Shown piece by piece: positions 1 to 7,090 of a stretch of 12,768 nt of DNA. Numbering within the stretch: the stretch's first letter is position 1; every line of letters begins with the position of its first letter. The position numbers were made by a program, and so were the translations under genes. Source of the stretch: an uncultured Flavobacteriia bacterium (GTDB lineage: Bacteria > Bacteroidota > Bacteroidia > Flavobacteriales_D > Crocinitomicaceae); the NCBI GenBank assembly GCA_903887095.1, contig CAISOQ010000290.1, positions 1 to 12,768 of the forward strand, written 5' to 3'. The notes under the pieces were generated by a model. The model was not told the origin of the DNA and ran no database searches. It saw nothing but the letters and a program-made list of their open reading frames with translations.

Positions 1-496
1 AAGCCTTTACCATGTGCTCATTGACCTCACTGTATGAAAATTGCTTGTTTACGGACGGATTTCTCGAAATATGAATAACATCTAATCCAATGGATTTAAA
101 AACGAATTCAACCGCTTTTGACGCACCACCAGTACCCAGCAAAATAGCTCTCTCATGCATATTGGTTAAAAAGGGCTTAATGGATTGATGAAAACCAAAA
201 GCATCGGTATTGTGGCCAATTCTCTTTCCATTTTTAAATTGAATCACATTTACGGCCCCTATTAGTCTGGCCTCTTCAGATAATTCGTCTAGAAATGGAA
301 TAACAAGCTCCTTATATGGTATTGTCACATTCAATCCTGAAATGTTTTGTTCAAAAACTGACTCAATTTCAACTATATCGGTTAATTCAAAATTGGAATA
401 GACCGCAGCAATATTGTTCTCAGAGAAATAATTTTCGAAAAAAGCTTTAGAGAATGAGTGCCCTAATGTTTTCCCCAATAATCCATAATTATGCAT
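1..496 (-). CDS. aroE: Shikimate dehydrogenase AroE, C-terminal part missing at window edge
   Basis: Catalyses NADPH-dependent reduction of 3-dehydroshikimate to shikimate, in the cytosol, on the route to chorismate. The 165 visible residues cover the substrate-binding domain and the first strand of the Rossmann domain. Visible motifs are GHSFSK (residues 12-17, shikimate-binding serines S14 and S16), NVTIPYK (56-62, catalytic lysine K62), NTD (96-98, catalytic aspartate D98) and the dinucleotide loop GTGGAS (121-126). The family is usually 240-290 residues, so roughly 80-100 residues lie beyond position 1. The start codon (494-496) lies inside the end of the dedA-like gene: ATGCATAA is shared, an 8-nt overlap that suggests translational coupling. 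Transcription probably comes from the promoter at 1160-1188. No broken codons are seen. The family call is secure; only the missing end is unknown. Confidence 0.95.
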   Translation of the reverse strand, partial: MHNYGLLGKTLGHSFSKAFFENYFSENNIAAVYSNFELTDIVEIESVFEQNISGLNVTIPYKELVIPFLDELSEEARLIGAVNVIQFKNGKRIGHNTDAFGFHQSIKPFLTNMHERAILLGTGGASKAVEFVFKSIGLDVIHISRNPSVNKQFSYSEVNEHMVKA

Positions 497-1127
497 TACG
501 AGATGATCTTTTGGACTTAATAACATTCAAAATCATTGGAAGAATGGAAATAAAAATAATTCCAAGACAAACAAGATCAATGTGTTTACGAATCCATTCT
601 ATACCACCTAACATATATCCTGCAAGGGTTAAACTAAAAATCCACAAGAATCCTCCTATTAAATCAAAAGTGAAAAACTTTCTACAATTCATTTTACCAA
701 CACCTGCAGCAAAGGGAGCAAAGGTTCTAACAAAAGGAACAAATCGGGCCATAATGATAGCTTTGACTCCATTTTTTTCGAAAAAAGCTTCAGTCTGATC
801 AAGGTATTCCTTTTTCACTAACTGACGGCCTTTGATCTTCCAATTAAAAACCCCCAATCCAAGCTTTCTACCAATCCAATAATTGCAATTATCCCCTAAA
901 ACTGCCGCTATATATAATAAAACGAGCAGATACATGAGATTTAGGTCGCCGGAAGCCGCAAATAAACCTGCTGTAAATAAAAGTGAATCGCCAGGAAGGA
1001 ATGGCATTGCTACTAAACCTGTTTCAATAAAAATTACTGCAAACAAAATTACGTAGACTGCTGTACCATAGTTTTCAAATACCCAAGGAAAGTCTAACTT
1101 GACAATGTGTTGAAATAGTTCGATCAT
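489..1127 (-). CDS. DedA-family (VTT/SNARE-associated domain) inner-membrane protein
   Basis: A 212-residue polytopic membrane protein of the DedA superfamily. Family members are linked to recycling of undecaprenyl phosphate and other lipid carriers and to membrane homeostasis; the substrate of this one cannot be read from sequence. Family marks are the acidic turn ETG (35-37), PGDS (45-48) in the re-entrant segment, GDNCNYWIGRKLG (78-90), and the hallmark ARFVPFVRTFAPFAAG (127-142) with two conserved arginines (R128, R134). Further hydrophobic helices span about 150-171 and 183-203, followed by a basic cytoplasmic tail (KSKRSSR). The length is typical. The gene has its own near-consensus promoter in the 69-bp gap behind the DUF4442 gene and overlaps aroE by 8 nt, so the two form a small operon. 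The functional link between them is unclear and may be only co-expression. Confidence 0.92.
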   Translation of the reverse strand: MIELFQHIVKLDFPWVFENYGTAVYVILFAVIFIETGLVAMPFLPGDSLLFTAGLFAASGDLNLMYLLVLLYIAAVLGDNCNYWIGRKLGLGVFNWKIKGRQLVKKEYLDQTEAFFEKNGVKAIIMARFVPFVRTFAPFAAGVGKMNCRKFFTFDLIGGFLWIFSLTLAGYMLGGIEWIRKHIDLVCLGIIFISILPMILNVIKSKRSSRNA

Positions 1128-1159
1128 TTTGATTGTTGTTTAATCTATAAAAGGACGAC

Positions 1160-1188
1160 CAAAGGTAGCTAATTTGGAATATATCAAA
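1160..1188 (-). promoter_or_regulatory. Bacteroidetes-type promoter for the dedA-like gene and aroE
   Basis: Read on the minus strand, TTTG (1185-1188) is followed after 17 nt by TACCTTTG (1160-1167), an exact match to the -7 consensus TAnnTTTG. The -33 box begins just beyond the stop codon of the preceding DUF4442 gene. A start site near 1153-1156 would give a leader of about 25-30 nt before the ATG at 1127. No Shine-Dalgarno sequence precedes that ATG. Confidence 0.7.
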
Positions 1189-1196
1189 AGAATCAA

Positions 1197-1670
1197 TCAT
1201 TTTACTTTTACTGAAACGATCATTTGAAATTTGGCAACAACTTCATTTTTAAGATTGTAGGCGCTAACATTAATCGATTCATTCACACGTTCACCAGTAG
1301 ATTTACTTTTTAAAATCGCATTTCTAACCAATTCACCTTCGTTGCTTTCAAAAATAACATCTGATTCTGCTCTCTGAATAAATTCAGCATGCATACCCTT
1401 GAATGCGAAGGATACTTTAGAGCCGGACAATTCAGTAAAATAAAATGCGTGAATACCTCCTGCAATATCAGCTCCAACTGCAAGAGCACCAAAGTACATT
1501 GATTGCAAATGATTGCGTGTTTTTCGACGCAATCTAATACGAACCTTCACAGTTGTGTCATCAACTAAAAGTAATTTTGGTCGCACGAAGCCAACCATTG
1601 GGATTTTGAACAAACCCAAAAGAAGCAGCATCCAACGCATTTTTCTCAACGAAATTTCTTTATTTGGCAT
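1197..1670 (-). CDS. DUF4442-family hotdog-fold protein (putative acyl-CoA thioesterase-like)
   Basis: A 157-residue protein resembling the DUF4442 family, which has the hotdog thioesterase fold. The segment NHLQSMYFGALAVGADIAGG (53-72) corresponds to the hotdog active-site helix, where thioesterases of the PaaI type carry an N-H-x-G-x-x-H/Y-G-G pattern followed by an acidic residue. N53, H54 and D68 are candidates here, but activity is unproven. The N-terminal 30 residues are hydrophobic and basic (LRKMRWMLLLLGLFKIPMVGF), which in this family packs as a helix and need not be a membrane anchor. The start at 1670 lies inside the upstream flavoprotein gene (11-nt overlap), so the pair is probably translated from one mRNA. 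A role in acyl-thioester turnover is inferred from fold alone. Confidence 0.75.
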   Translation of the reverse strand: MPNKEISLRKMRWMLLLLGLFKIPMVGFVRPKLLLVDDTTVKVRIRLRRKTRNHLQSMYFGALAVGADIAGGIHAFYFTELSGSKVSFAFKGMHAEFIQRAESDVIFESNEGELVRNAILKSKSTGERVNESINVSAYNLKNEVVAKFQMIVSVKVK

Positions 1671-2631
1671 TGTATTCCTCTTGTAGCTGTTGAACTATTT
1701 CCTTGATTGGTCGAATAGAATTTACGTATTCTATGGAAGGACCAGCGCACCAAACTGTTTTATAGGTTGAACTAAATGCTGCTTTCTGCAAGCTTTTCAT
1801 TCCCCTCATGAAAACCAATGCTTTCACCCACTTTTTCAATCGCTTGTTTTTATTTAAAAGTCGTTCTAACCAATTTTGCGATGTGCCAATCTTTTGAACG
1901 TAAGGTGTATTAATAACAGTGCATGGAGTGCCCGACAGTTTCGTTGTCATTACAATATCTTTCGAACCATAATCGACACACGCTTGCTTGTATTCCTGAG
2001 ATACGCCGGCTTCATCTGATGCAATAAAAATACTGCCCATAGAAACACCCGCAGCGCCTAGTTCGATCATTTTGTGAATGCCATCCCCTGTACCGATTCC
2101 CCCTGCAGATATTACTGGAATTCCACAGGCTTTAACAAGTTCTGGAATTAATTTTTCGAATGAAATATTTCCTGCATGTCCACCGGCCTCTTTGTTCACA
2201 GCAATCAATGCAGCCGCACCAAGTGCCTCCACTTTTTTCGCATATTTCACATCCGTCACATCACAAAAAACTTTTACTCCCGTTTTATGCGCTTCAATTA
2301 TTGTCTCTTCAGGAGATCCCAATGATGTAATTATAAAATCCACTCTCTCTTCGCAACATATTTTCAATTGTTCCTTGTACAAGAAATTAGATTTATTCAC
2401 TATTAGGTTAATTCCAAATGGACCGTTGATCTCTTTTTTAATTTTCCGAATTGCATTTCTTAATGCATCAGTGTCTCGGTAATTTAATGCAGGAATGGCA
2501 CCCGTAATTCCTGATTTAAGTGCTTCAATGATCATTTCCTCATTCGAAACCAAAAACATCGGAGCAATAATTACTGGAAATTCAATTCCCAACATTGTGC
2601 ATAAACCTGGCACTAGTTCTTTATTTTCCAT
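1660..2631 (-). CDS. Nitronate monooxygenase / 2-nitropropane dioxygenase family FMN protein
   Basis: A 323-residue TIM-barrel FMN enzyme of the nitronate monooxygenase family, which oxidises alkyl nitronates; relatives include the enoyl-ACP reductase FabK. Visible marks are the N-terminal strand PVIIAPMF (19-26), GGHAG (150-154) with the His (H152) used as catalytic base in class II enzymes, the phosphate-binding AGGIGTGDG (176-184), and GVSMGSIF (195-202). The C-terminal third is divergent and basic (RLLNKNKRLKKWVK), so substrate prediction is poor. FabK-type function is less likely because the typical extended ESGGH context is EAGGHAG here, but it is not excluded. The gene is first in its unit, has a perfect -7 box 36 nt upstream, and overlaps the hotdog gene by 11 nt, which hints at a shared lipid or acyl-thioester substrate. 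The family is sure; the reaction is not. Confidence 0.85.
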   Translation of the reverse strand: MENKELVPGLCTMLGIEFPVIIAPMFLVSNEEMIIEALKSGITGAIPALNYRDTDALRNAIRKIKKEINGPFGINLIVNKSNFLYKEQLKICCEERVDFIITSLGSPEETIIEAHKTGVKVFCDVTDVKYAKKVEALGAAALIAVNKEAGGHAGNISFEKLIPELVKACGIPVISAGGIGTGDGIHKMIELGAAGVSMGSIFIASDEAGVSQEYKQACVDYGSKDIVMTTKLSGTPCTVINTPYVQKIGTSQNWLERLLNKNKRLKKWVKALVFMRGMKSLQKAAFSSTYKTVWCAGPSIEYVNSIRPIKEIVQQLQEEYNAK

Positions 2632-2667
2632 AAGTTAAAAATAGTGTTTTTTACTATGTATGCACAA

Positions 2668-2675
2668 CAAATATA
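2668..2675 (-). promoter_or_regulatory. -7 promoter box of the nitronate-monooxygenase-type gene
   Basis: On the minus strand this reads TATATTTG, an exact TAnnTTTG match. The predicted start site near 2661-2664 gives a leader of about 30 nt. No convincing TTTG -33 element is seen at 17-21 nt spacing. It sits back to back with the menA promoter, with 45 bp between the two -7 boxes, so the upstream elements of both would fall in the same 2690-2705 segment. Confidence 0.55.
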
Positions 2676-2720
2676 GCATCTTTCTTTTTTTTCTATGAAC
2701 AGAATAAAGAGCTCAAGCGT

Positions 2721-2728
2721 TACTTTTG
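2721..2728 (+). promoter_or_regulatory. -7 promoter box of menA-menC, abutting the start codon
   Basis: TACTTTTG matches TAnnTTTG exactly and ends only 4 nt before the menA ATG at 2733. In Bacteroidetes, transcription starts a few nt after this box, so the mRNA is expected to begin at or next to the ATG. No Shine-Dalgarno site is possible in such a leader. No clear -33 TTTG is present. Confidence 0.55.
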
Positions 2729-2732
2729 TATT

Positions 2733-3635
2733 ATGACAAAATCACAAGCTTGGGTGCACGCATTGCGTCTTCGAACACTACCCCTTTCTTTATCAGGAAT
2801 TATACTTGGTTCATTTATAGCGAAATACAATGGTCACTGGGATATTTTAATATTCGTTCTTTCATTGTTGACGACTGTTTTGTTTCAAATTCTTTCTAAT
2901 CTTGCCAATGACTTAGGAGATAGTTTAAAAGGAACTGATAATGCGCAGAGAATTGGACCAATGCGCTCGGTACAATCTGGGTTAATTTCCGTGAAAGAAA
3001 TGAAAATAGCTGTTATATCTTGTGCTATTTCAAGCATGTTTTCAGCTGCAGCACTCATTTATTTTGGCACAAAAGAACTTCCTTCAGAACTCATTTATTT
3101 TTACGGAGCGTTGGCTATTGCATGTATTTTGGCTGCTATTACCTATACAATTGGAAAGCGAGCTTATGGCTATAATGGACTAGGTGATATTATGGTGTTT
3201 ATTTTCTTCGGAATCGTAAGTGTGATGGGAGTTTATCCGCTTTACGCAAAAACAATCGATTGGACATTGCTACTTCCAGCCTCTTGTATTGGTTTATTAA
3301 GCAGTGCTGTTCTCAATTTAAATAATATGCGCGATATAAAAAACGATGCAGATTCAGGCAAACGAACACTTGTCGTTTTAATGGGTTCTAATCTCGCTAA
3401 ACTCTACCATAGCTTGATCGTAATTGGCGCATTGGTCTGTCAAATTATTTTTATTTCAAACACAGATCATGTTGGAGCTTGGATTGGAATTATTCCGGGG
3501 ATCATTCTTTTATTGCATGTTCGAAAAGTTATGGCAACGAAAGATCCCAAAGAGTATGATTCAGAATTAAAGAAGGTTGCACTTTCGACCTTTGGAATAG
3601 CCGTTTTGACCTCAATTGGATTATTAGTTTTTTAA
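2733..3635 (+). CDS. menA: 1,4-dihydroxy-2-naphthoate polyprenyltransferase MenA
   Basis: Integral membrane UbiA-superfamily prenyltransferase that joins a polyprenyl diphosphate to 1,4-dihydroxy-2-naphthoate, giving demethylmenaquinone. Both Mg2+/diphosphate-binding aspartate motifs are visible: NLANDLGDSLKGTDN (56-70) and NMRDIKNDADSGKRTL (198-213). The stretch RIGPMRSVQSG (73-83) also matches MenA rather than UbiA or other prenyltransferases. About eight or nine hydrophobic helices fill the 300 residues, the usual length. The start is chosen because SQAWVHALRLRTLPLS (4-19) aligns with the conserved N-terminus of the family and no other start lies nearby. menC follows after 2 bp, so the two form a menaquinone operon. 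Other men genes are not in this window. Confidence 0.96.
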   Translation: MTKSQAWVHALRLRTLPLSLSGIILGSFIAKYNGHWDILIFVLSLLTTVLFQILSNLANDLGDSLKGTDNAQRIGPMRSVQSGLISVKEMKIAVISCAISSMFSAAALIYFGTKELPSELIYFYGALAIACILAAITYTIGKRAYGYNGLGDIMVFIFFGIVSVMGVYPLYAKTIDWTLLLPASCIGLLSSAVLNLNNMRDIKNDADSGKRTLVVLMGSNLAKLYHSLIVIGALVCQIIFISNTDHVGAWIGIIPGIILLLHVRKVMATKDPKEYDSELKKVALSTFGIAVLTSIGLLVF

Positions 3636-3637
3636 AC

Positions 3638-4684
3638 ATGCAGGTGAACGTCCAACATTTACCACTAGTTTTCAAGCGTCCAGCAGGCACAAGTCGAGGC
3701 GTAATGAACGTAAAGAATAGCTGGATTATTGAGCTCCATCAAGCTGACTGTATTGGTAAAGGTGAAATCAGTATCATTGAGGGACTCTCACCAGAATATG
3801 TGTCGTTCTCCCAATTCGAACAAACTATTCATGAAGCATGTGCTTTTTTCGAATCTTGTTTCGTAGATGAGAATTTTAAACAGAAGATACCATTCGCTTT
3901 TCGTGAGAAGTACCTCCACTACCCTTCTCTACTTTTTGCATTTGAATGCGCACTATTAGATCTATTTCATGGAGGCAAAAATTTGCTATTCGATAATTCA
4001 TTTTCACAAGGAATCAGAGCGCTACCAATTAATGGTTTAGTTTGGATGGGTGACGAAACGTTCATGCAAGAGCAAATTGAAGAAAAAATCAACCAAGGAT
4101 TTACTACCATAAAGATGAAAGTCGGTGCGATCGACTTTTCTTCAGAACTTAGAATTTTGACGTCAATACGAAAAAAATATTCCAAGGATCAAATTACAAT
4201 AAGAGTGGATGCAAATGGTGGCTTTTCGGCAGGTGAAGCGCAATCTGTAATGGAAAAACTTGATCATTTAGATATTCACTCTATTGAACAACCTATTCAA
4301 CCAGGACAATGGGATGAAATGCGTAATCTTTGTCTAAACTCAACCCTAAAAATTGCCTTGGATGAAGAGTTGATTGGGATTCATTTGAAAGAAGAAAAAA
4401 TTAAACTTCTTGAATACATCAATCCACCTTTCATTATCTTGAAACCTAGTTTGCATGGTGGTATTTCAGGCACACAAGAATGGATTTCACTTGCAGAAGA
4501 GCTCGGAATTGCATGGTGGATGACCTCTGCACTCGAATCAAACATTGGACTCAATGCGATTTGTCAACTTGCTGGAGAATATAACAATGAACTACCACAA
4601 GGTCTAGGAACAGGTTCACTTTATGAAAATAATGTTCCGTCAAATTTGTTGGTGATGGAAGGATTTATTTCTCTTGTCAAATAA
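3638..4684 (+). CDS. menC: o-Succinylbenzoate synthase MenC (enolase superfamily)
   Basis: Dehydrates SHCHC to o-succinylbenzoate in menaquinone synthesis; cytosolic and Mg2+-dependent. The 348-residue chain has an enolase-type N-terminal cap followed by the modified TIM barrel. The catalytic set is complete: KMK (K159, K161), metal ligands D191 (in RVDANG), E217 (in IEQP) and D242 (in LDEE), and the opposing lysine K269 (in ILKP). The SALESNIG segment (297-304) is typical of the family. Enolase-superfamily members can be epimerases such as dipeptide epimerase, but the immediate menA linkage and the KxK/D/E/D/K layout favour MenC. The gene starts 2 bp after menA stops, has no promoter of its own, and runs convergently into the helicase gene across the palindromic gap. 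Confidence 0.93.
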   Translation: MQVNVQHLPLVFKRPAGTSRGVMNVKNSWIIELHQADCIGKGEISIIEGLSPEYVSFSQFEQTIHEACAFFESCFVDENFKQKIPFAFREKYLHYPSLLFAFECALLDLFHGGKNLLFDNSFSQGIRALPINGLVWMGDETFMQEQIEEKINQGFTTIKMKVGAIDFSSELRILTSIRKKYSKDQITIRVDANGGFSAGEAQSVMEKLDHLDIHSIEQPIQPGQWDEMRNLCLNSTLKIALDEELIGIHLKEEKIKLLEYINPPFIILKPSLHGGISGTQEWISLAEELGIAWWMTSALESNIGLNAICQLAGEYNNELPQGLGTGSLYENNVPSNLLVMEGFISLVK

Positions 4685-4704
4685 GCTAAGTTCCAAAGAA
4701 TAAT

Positions 4705-4740
4705 AGTTCCGCAGAATTTTAAATCCTGCGCAGCAGAACT
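4705..4740. repeat. REP-like imperfect palindrome, copy 1
   Basis: Outer arms AGTTC (4705-4709) and GAACT (4736-4740) flank inner arms CGCAG (4710-4714) and CTGCG (4726-4730) around an AT core ending AAATC. A 5-nt CAGCA makes the right half longer, so the structure is asymmetric. The core is clearly related to the perfect palindrome at 4781-4802. There is one mismatch (A opposite C) in the core stem. Confidence 0.65.
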
Positions 4741-4763
4741 GCTAGTGAACAAAGTATTAGCTT

Positions 4764-4810
4764 CCATTGACCAACTGTTTCCGCAGGATTTAAATCCTGC
4801 GGAGCAATGG
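4764..4810. repeat. REP-like perfect 22-bp palindrome with outer arms, copy 2
   Basis: Positions 4781-4802 are a perfect palindrome, CCGCAGGATTT followed directly by AAATCCTGCGG. Outer arms CCATTG (4764-4769) and CAATGG (4805-4810) can extend the stem with an 11-nt bulge on the left. It lies in the 143-bp gap between convergent menC and the helicase gene. It lacks a T-tract directly after the stem, so it is a poor classical terminator, although it could protect 3' ends. The form fits repetitive extragenic palindromes. Confidence 0.7.
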
Positions 4811-4827
4811 TTTATCAGAGATTAGAT

Positions 4828-6108
4828 TTAGTAACGGTCACGTTTCCCAAACCATGTCTTTTTACCTTTATTTTTTGCAGCACCCACTTTTTGTTCAACC
4901 GAAGGCTTCGGTTTTGATGCGTGGCGCTCATTTTTAGGTGGTCTTTGCTGGCGCTCCTTTTTGATTATTTCAAAAACTTCCATTGGATAAGGATGATTTT
5001 CCACCACCGGAATGGACTGCTTCGTCAATTTTTCGATGTCTTTCAAGTAGGCTTTTTCTTCGTAATCACAGAACGAAATGGCATTCCCAATATTTCCCGC
5101 ACGACCTGTACGACCAATTCGATGCACATACGTTTCAGGAATATTTGGCAATTCAAAATTGATCACTAATTCCATTTCTTCTACATCAATTCCACGAGCA
5201 GCAATGTCAGTAGCCACAAGCACTCGAATGGTTTTATCTTTGAAATTATTCAACGCGCGTTGACGGTGATTTTGTGACTTGTTACCATGAATAGCATCTG
5301 ACTTGATACCATTTTTCACCAGATATTTCGCTACTTTATCAGCACCATGCTTTGTTCGTGTAAAGACGAGCACCGATTGTGCTGTTTGCTCTTGCAACAC
5401 ATCAAACAACAAATTCGGCTTGTTGTTTTTATCTATAAAGTAGAGTGTTTGACCAATAATTTCTGCTGTAGAAGAAACAGGTGTTACTTCAACCCTAACT
5501 GGATCCTGTAAAATTGTACCTGCCAATTGAAGAATCTCTGGAGCCATTGTTGCAGAGAAAAACAAGTTTTGACGGTCATCTGGTAGAGATCGAATTAATT
5601 TTCGAACATCGTGAATAAAGCCCATGTCGAGCATACGATCTGCCTCATCTAAAACAAAGATTTCAAGATCACGAAGGGAAATATATCCTTGTGTCATTAA
5701 ATCGAGTAAACGACCCGGTGTTGCCACAAGAATGTCTACTCCACTTTGAAGTACATTGACTTGAGGATTTTGATTTACACCGCCGAAAATAACAGTACTT
5801 TTTAACTTTAAATGTCGGCCATAAGAATTTAAACTTTCACCAATCTGAATGGCCAACTCTCGCGTAGGCGTTAAAATAAGTGCTCTAATTTTTCTTTTTC
5901 CTTGGAAGGTATGATCATTCAGTTTTTGAAGAATTGGAATTGAAAATGCGGCTGTTTTACCAGTGCCTGTTTGTGCGCAACCCAAAAGATCATGCCCCTT
6001 TAAAACTAAAGGTATGGCTTGTTCCTGAATTGGCGTAGGTGTTTTGTAGCCCTCTTCTTCGATAGCCTGAAGAATGGGCTGAATAATGTTTAATTCATTA
6101 AAATACAT
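4828..6108 (-). CDS. DEAD-box ATP-dependent RNA helicase (RhlE/CsdA-like)
   Basis: A 426-residue RNA helicase that unwinds short RNA duplexes in ribosome assembly or mRNA decay, with particular need in the cold. All core motifs are intact: Q motif around YKTPTPIQEQAIP (21-33), motif I AQTGTGKT (45-52), Ia PTREL (81-85), Ib TPGR (130-133), II DEAD (154-157), III SAT (185-187), V ATDIAARGID (299-308) and VI HRIGRTGR (329-336). The C-terminal tail from about 383 is short, lysine/arginine-rich and low-complexity, as in RhlE-type enzymes, and lacks the DbpA RNA-binding domain. The subfamily cannot be fixed by eye. The gene is a single transcription unit with a perfect -7 box about 60 nt upstream. 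It is divergent from the OmpA-domain gene and convergent with menC. Confidence 0.95.
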   Translation of the reverse strand: MYFNELNIIQPILQAIEEEGYKTPTPIQEQAIPLVLKGHDLLGCAQTGTGKTAAFSIPILQKLNDHTFQGKRKIRALILTPTRELAIQIGESLNSYGRHLKLKSTVIFGGVNQNPQVNVLQSGVDILVATPGRLLDLMTQGYISLRDLEIFVLDEADRMLDMGFIHDVRKLIRSLPDDRQNLFFSATMAPEILQLAGTILQDPVRVEVTPVSSTAEIIGQTLYFIDKNNKPNLLFDVLQEQTAQSVLVFTRTKHGADKVAKYLVKNGIKSDAIHGNKSQNHRQRALNNFKDKTIRVLVATDIAARGIDVEEMELVINFELPNIPETYVHRIGRTGRAGNIGNAISFCDYEEKAYLKDIEKLTKQSIPVVENHPYPMEVFEIIKKERQQRPPKNERHASKPKPSVEQKVGAAKNKGKKTWFGKRDRY

Positions 6109-6167
6109 GTATTGATAATTGTCAGAAAATTATTTTGATTGACAAAAGGAGATTCTGTTGTGAGGTA

Positions 6168-6175
6168 CAAAGGTA
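6168..6175 (-). promoter_or_regulatory. -7 promoter box of the DEAD-box helicase gene
   Basis: On the minus strand this reads TACCTTTG, identical to the -7 box of the dedA-like gene and an exact TAnnTTTG match. The implied leader is about 50 nt. A -33 TTTG at normal spacing is not obvious; the nearest TTG is only 13 nt upstream. Confidence 0.55.
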
Positions 6176-6208
6176 CGGATAATACTGCCAAGAATCGACT
6201 GAAGATGT

Positions 6209-6216
6209 TACTTTCG
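6209..6216 (+). promoter_or_regulatory. Weak candidate -7 box of the OmpA-domain gene
   Basis: TACTTTCG differs from TAnnTTTG at one position and lies 34 nt before the ATG at 6251. It is the best candidate in the 142-bp divergent gap on this strand, but it is not decisive. Confidence 0.3.
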
Positions 6217-6250
6217 CTTAAAAGCAACGTTCTTGAAAGAAAAAGCGACT

Positions 6251-7015
6251 ATGAAAAAATCAATTCTATTCCCTTTCCTCATTTTATTTTTTATTGGATT
6301 TGGACAAACTCAGAAAGTCGAAATATTTTTTGATTTAAACGTATCAACATTAACGAGTGTGTCAATCCAAAAACTTGAATCGGTTGTCGAAAATGAAACT
6401 AAAATCAAGATACAGTCTGTTACAGCCTACACTGATTATACAGGCAATGACTCGATCAATAAGGCGCTTGCCAAAAGTCGTATGGAGGTTGTTTCAGATT
6501 ACTTAATTGAGCGTGGATTTCCTATTTCAGAGATGAATTTTCCGGGTGAAACATACCCAAAAAACGCAAAGAGGACTAAAGATTTAGCACATTGGAGAAG
6601 GGTTGATATTGAATATGACATCATTAAATCTGAAGAAATACTGTTCAATGGAATAGCAATCAACAACTTAACCGAAGGCACATTGGAACCAATCCCTTTG
6701 CGCATTGAATTTTACAATAATTCTGGCACACCGAAAGAATATTCGATTCCCGAAATGGAGAAACTTTACGCGTTTCTAAATGCAAATAAACAAGTGAAAA
6801 TATTCATTAGGGGCCATGTTTGCTGCATGGATGACTACACTATTTCCTTTTTAAGAGCAAAAACGGTCAACGATTACCTCATAAAACGAGGGATCGATCC
6901 TGCTAGGTTGAAATTTGAAGGATTCAGTAATAGTCAGCCTTTGGTGAATCCCGAGGTTACACCTGAAGACCAGCAGCGCAACAGACGAGTTGATGTTATT
7001 TTTACACTAAGATAA
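6251..7015 (+). CDS. Secreted protein with two tandem OmpA-like domains
   Basis: A 254-residue protein with a signal peptide (MKKSILFPFLILFFIGFGQT, cleavage near residue 20) and then almost nothing but two OmpA C-like modules. Domain 2 (about 146-254) is recognisable from GHVCCMDD (188-195), SFLRAKTVNDYLIKRGIDPARL (199-220 region) and QQRNRRVDV (241-249), the peptidoglycan-binding pattern. Domain 1 (about 22-122) is degenerate but keeps the order: TD..G (61-65), SR (76-77), DYLIERGF (83-90), and WRRVDIEY (115-122). There is no lipobox and no beta-barrel, so it is probably periplasmic and bound to the wall. The usual GHTD is GHVCCMDD, with a vicinal Cys pair. The start at 6251 is preferred over an in-frame TTG 18 nt upstream because it places the basic n-region first. 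Its partner is unknown. Confidence 0.8.
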   Translation: MKKSILFPFLILFFIGFGQTQKVEIFFDLNVSTLTSVSIQKLESVVENETKIKIQSVTAYTDYTGNDSINKALAKSRMEVVSDYLIERGFPISEMNFPGETYPKNAKRTKDLAHWRRVDIEYDIIKSEEILFNGIAINNLTEGTLEPIPLRIEFYNNSGTPKEYSIPEMEKLYAFLNANKQVKIFIRGHVCCMDDYTISFLRAKTVNDYLIKRGIDPARLKFEGFSNSQPLVNPEVTPEDQQRNRRVDVIFTLR

Positions 7016-7039
7016 ACTGTCGACGCAGGCTTAGGATAA

Positions 7040-7072
7040 AAAGAAAGGCGAGCTTATGGCTCGCCTTTCTTT
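7040..7072. terminator. Bidirectional intrinsic terminator
   Basis: A perfect 14-bp stem (7040-7053 with 7059-7072, GC-rich inner part GGCGAGC/GCTCGCC) closes a 5-nt TTATG loop. It lies 24 bp after the OmpA-domain gene and 18 bp after the stop of the convergent T9SS cargo gene. The minus-strand transcript continues into a T run (CTTTCTTTTTATCC), so it should terminate best for the cargo gene, with weaker action on the plus strand. Confidence 0.85.
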
Positions 7073-7090
7073 AGAATTATTCAAGCACAA

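Noticed and set aside
454..798. 114-codon plus-strand open frame
   Set aside because: Antisense to the dedA-like gene and the aroE start, which carry clear family motifs; no matching protein family.
2078..2482. 134-codon plus-strand open frame
   Set aside because: Antisense to the nitronate-monooxygenase gene; proline/serine-rich composition typical of an antisense frame.
1660..2631. Enoyl-ACP reductase FabK
   Set aside because: Same superfamily, but the motif context fits the nitronate monooxygenase family at least as well and no fatty-acid synthesis genes lie nearby; kept at family level.
4781..4802. Palindrome as a classical intrinsic terminator for menC or the helicase gene
   Set aside because: No T-tract follows the stem on either strand and the core is AT-rich; it is better called a REP-like repeat.
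6233..6250. TTG start for the OmpA-domain gene
   Set aside because: The ATG at 6251 gives a standard signal peptide beginning MKKS.
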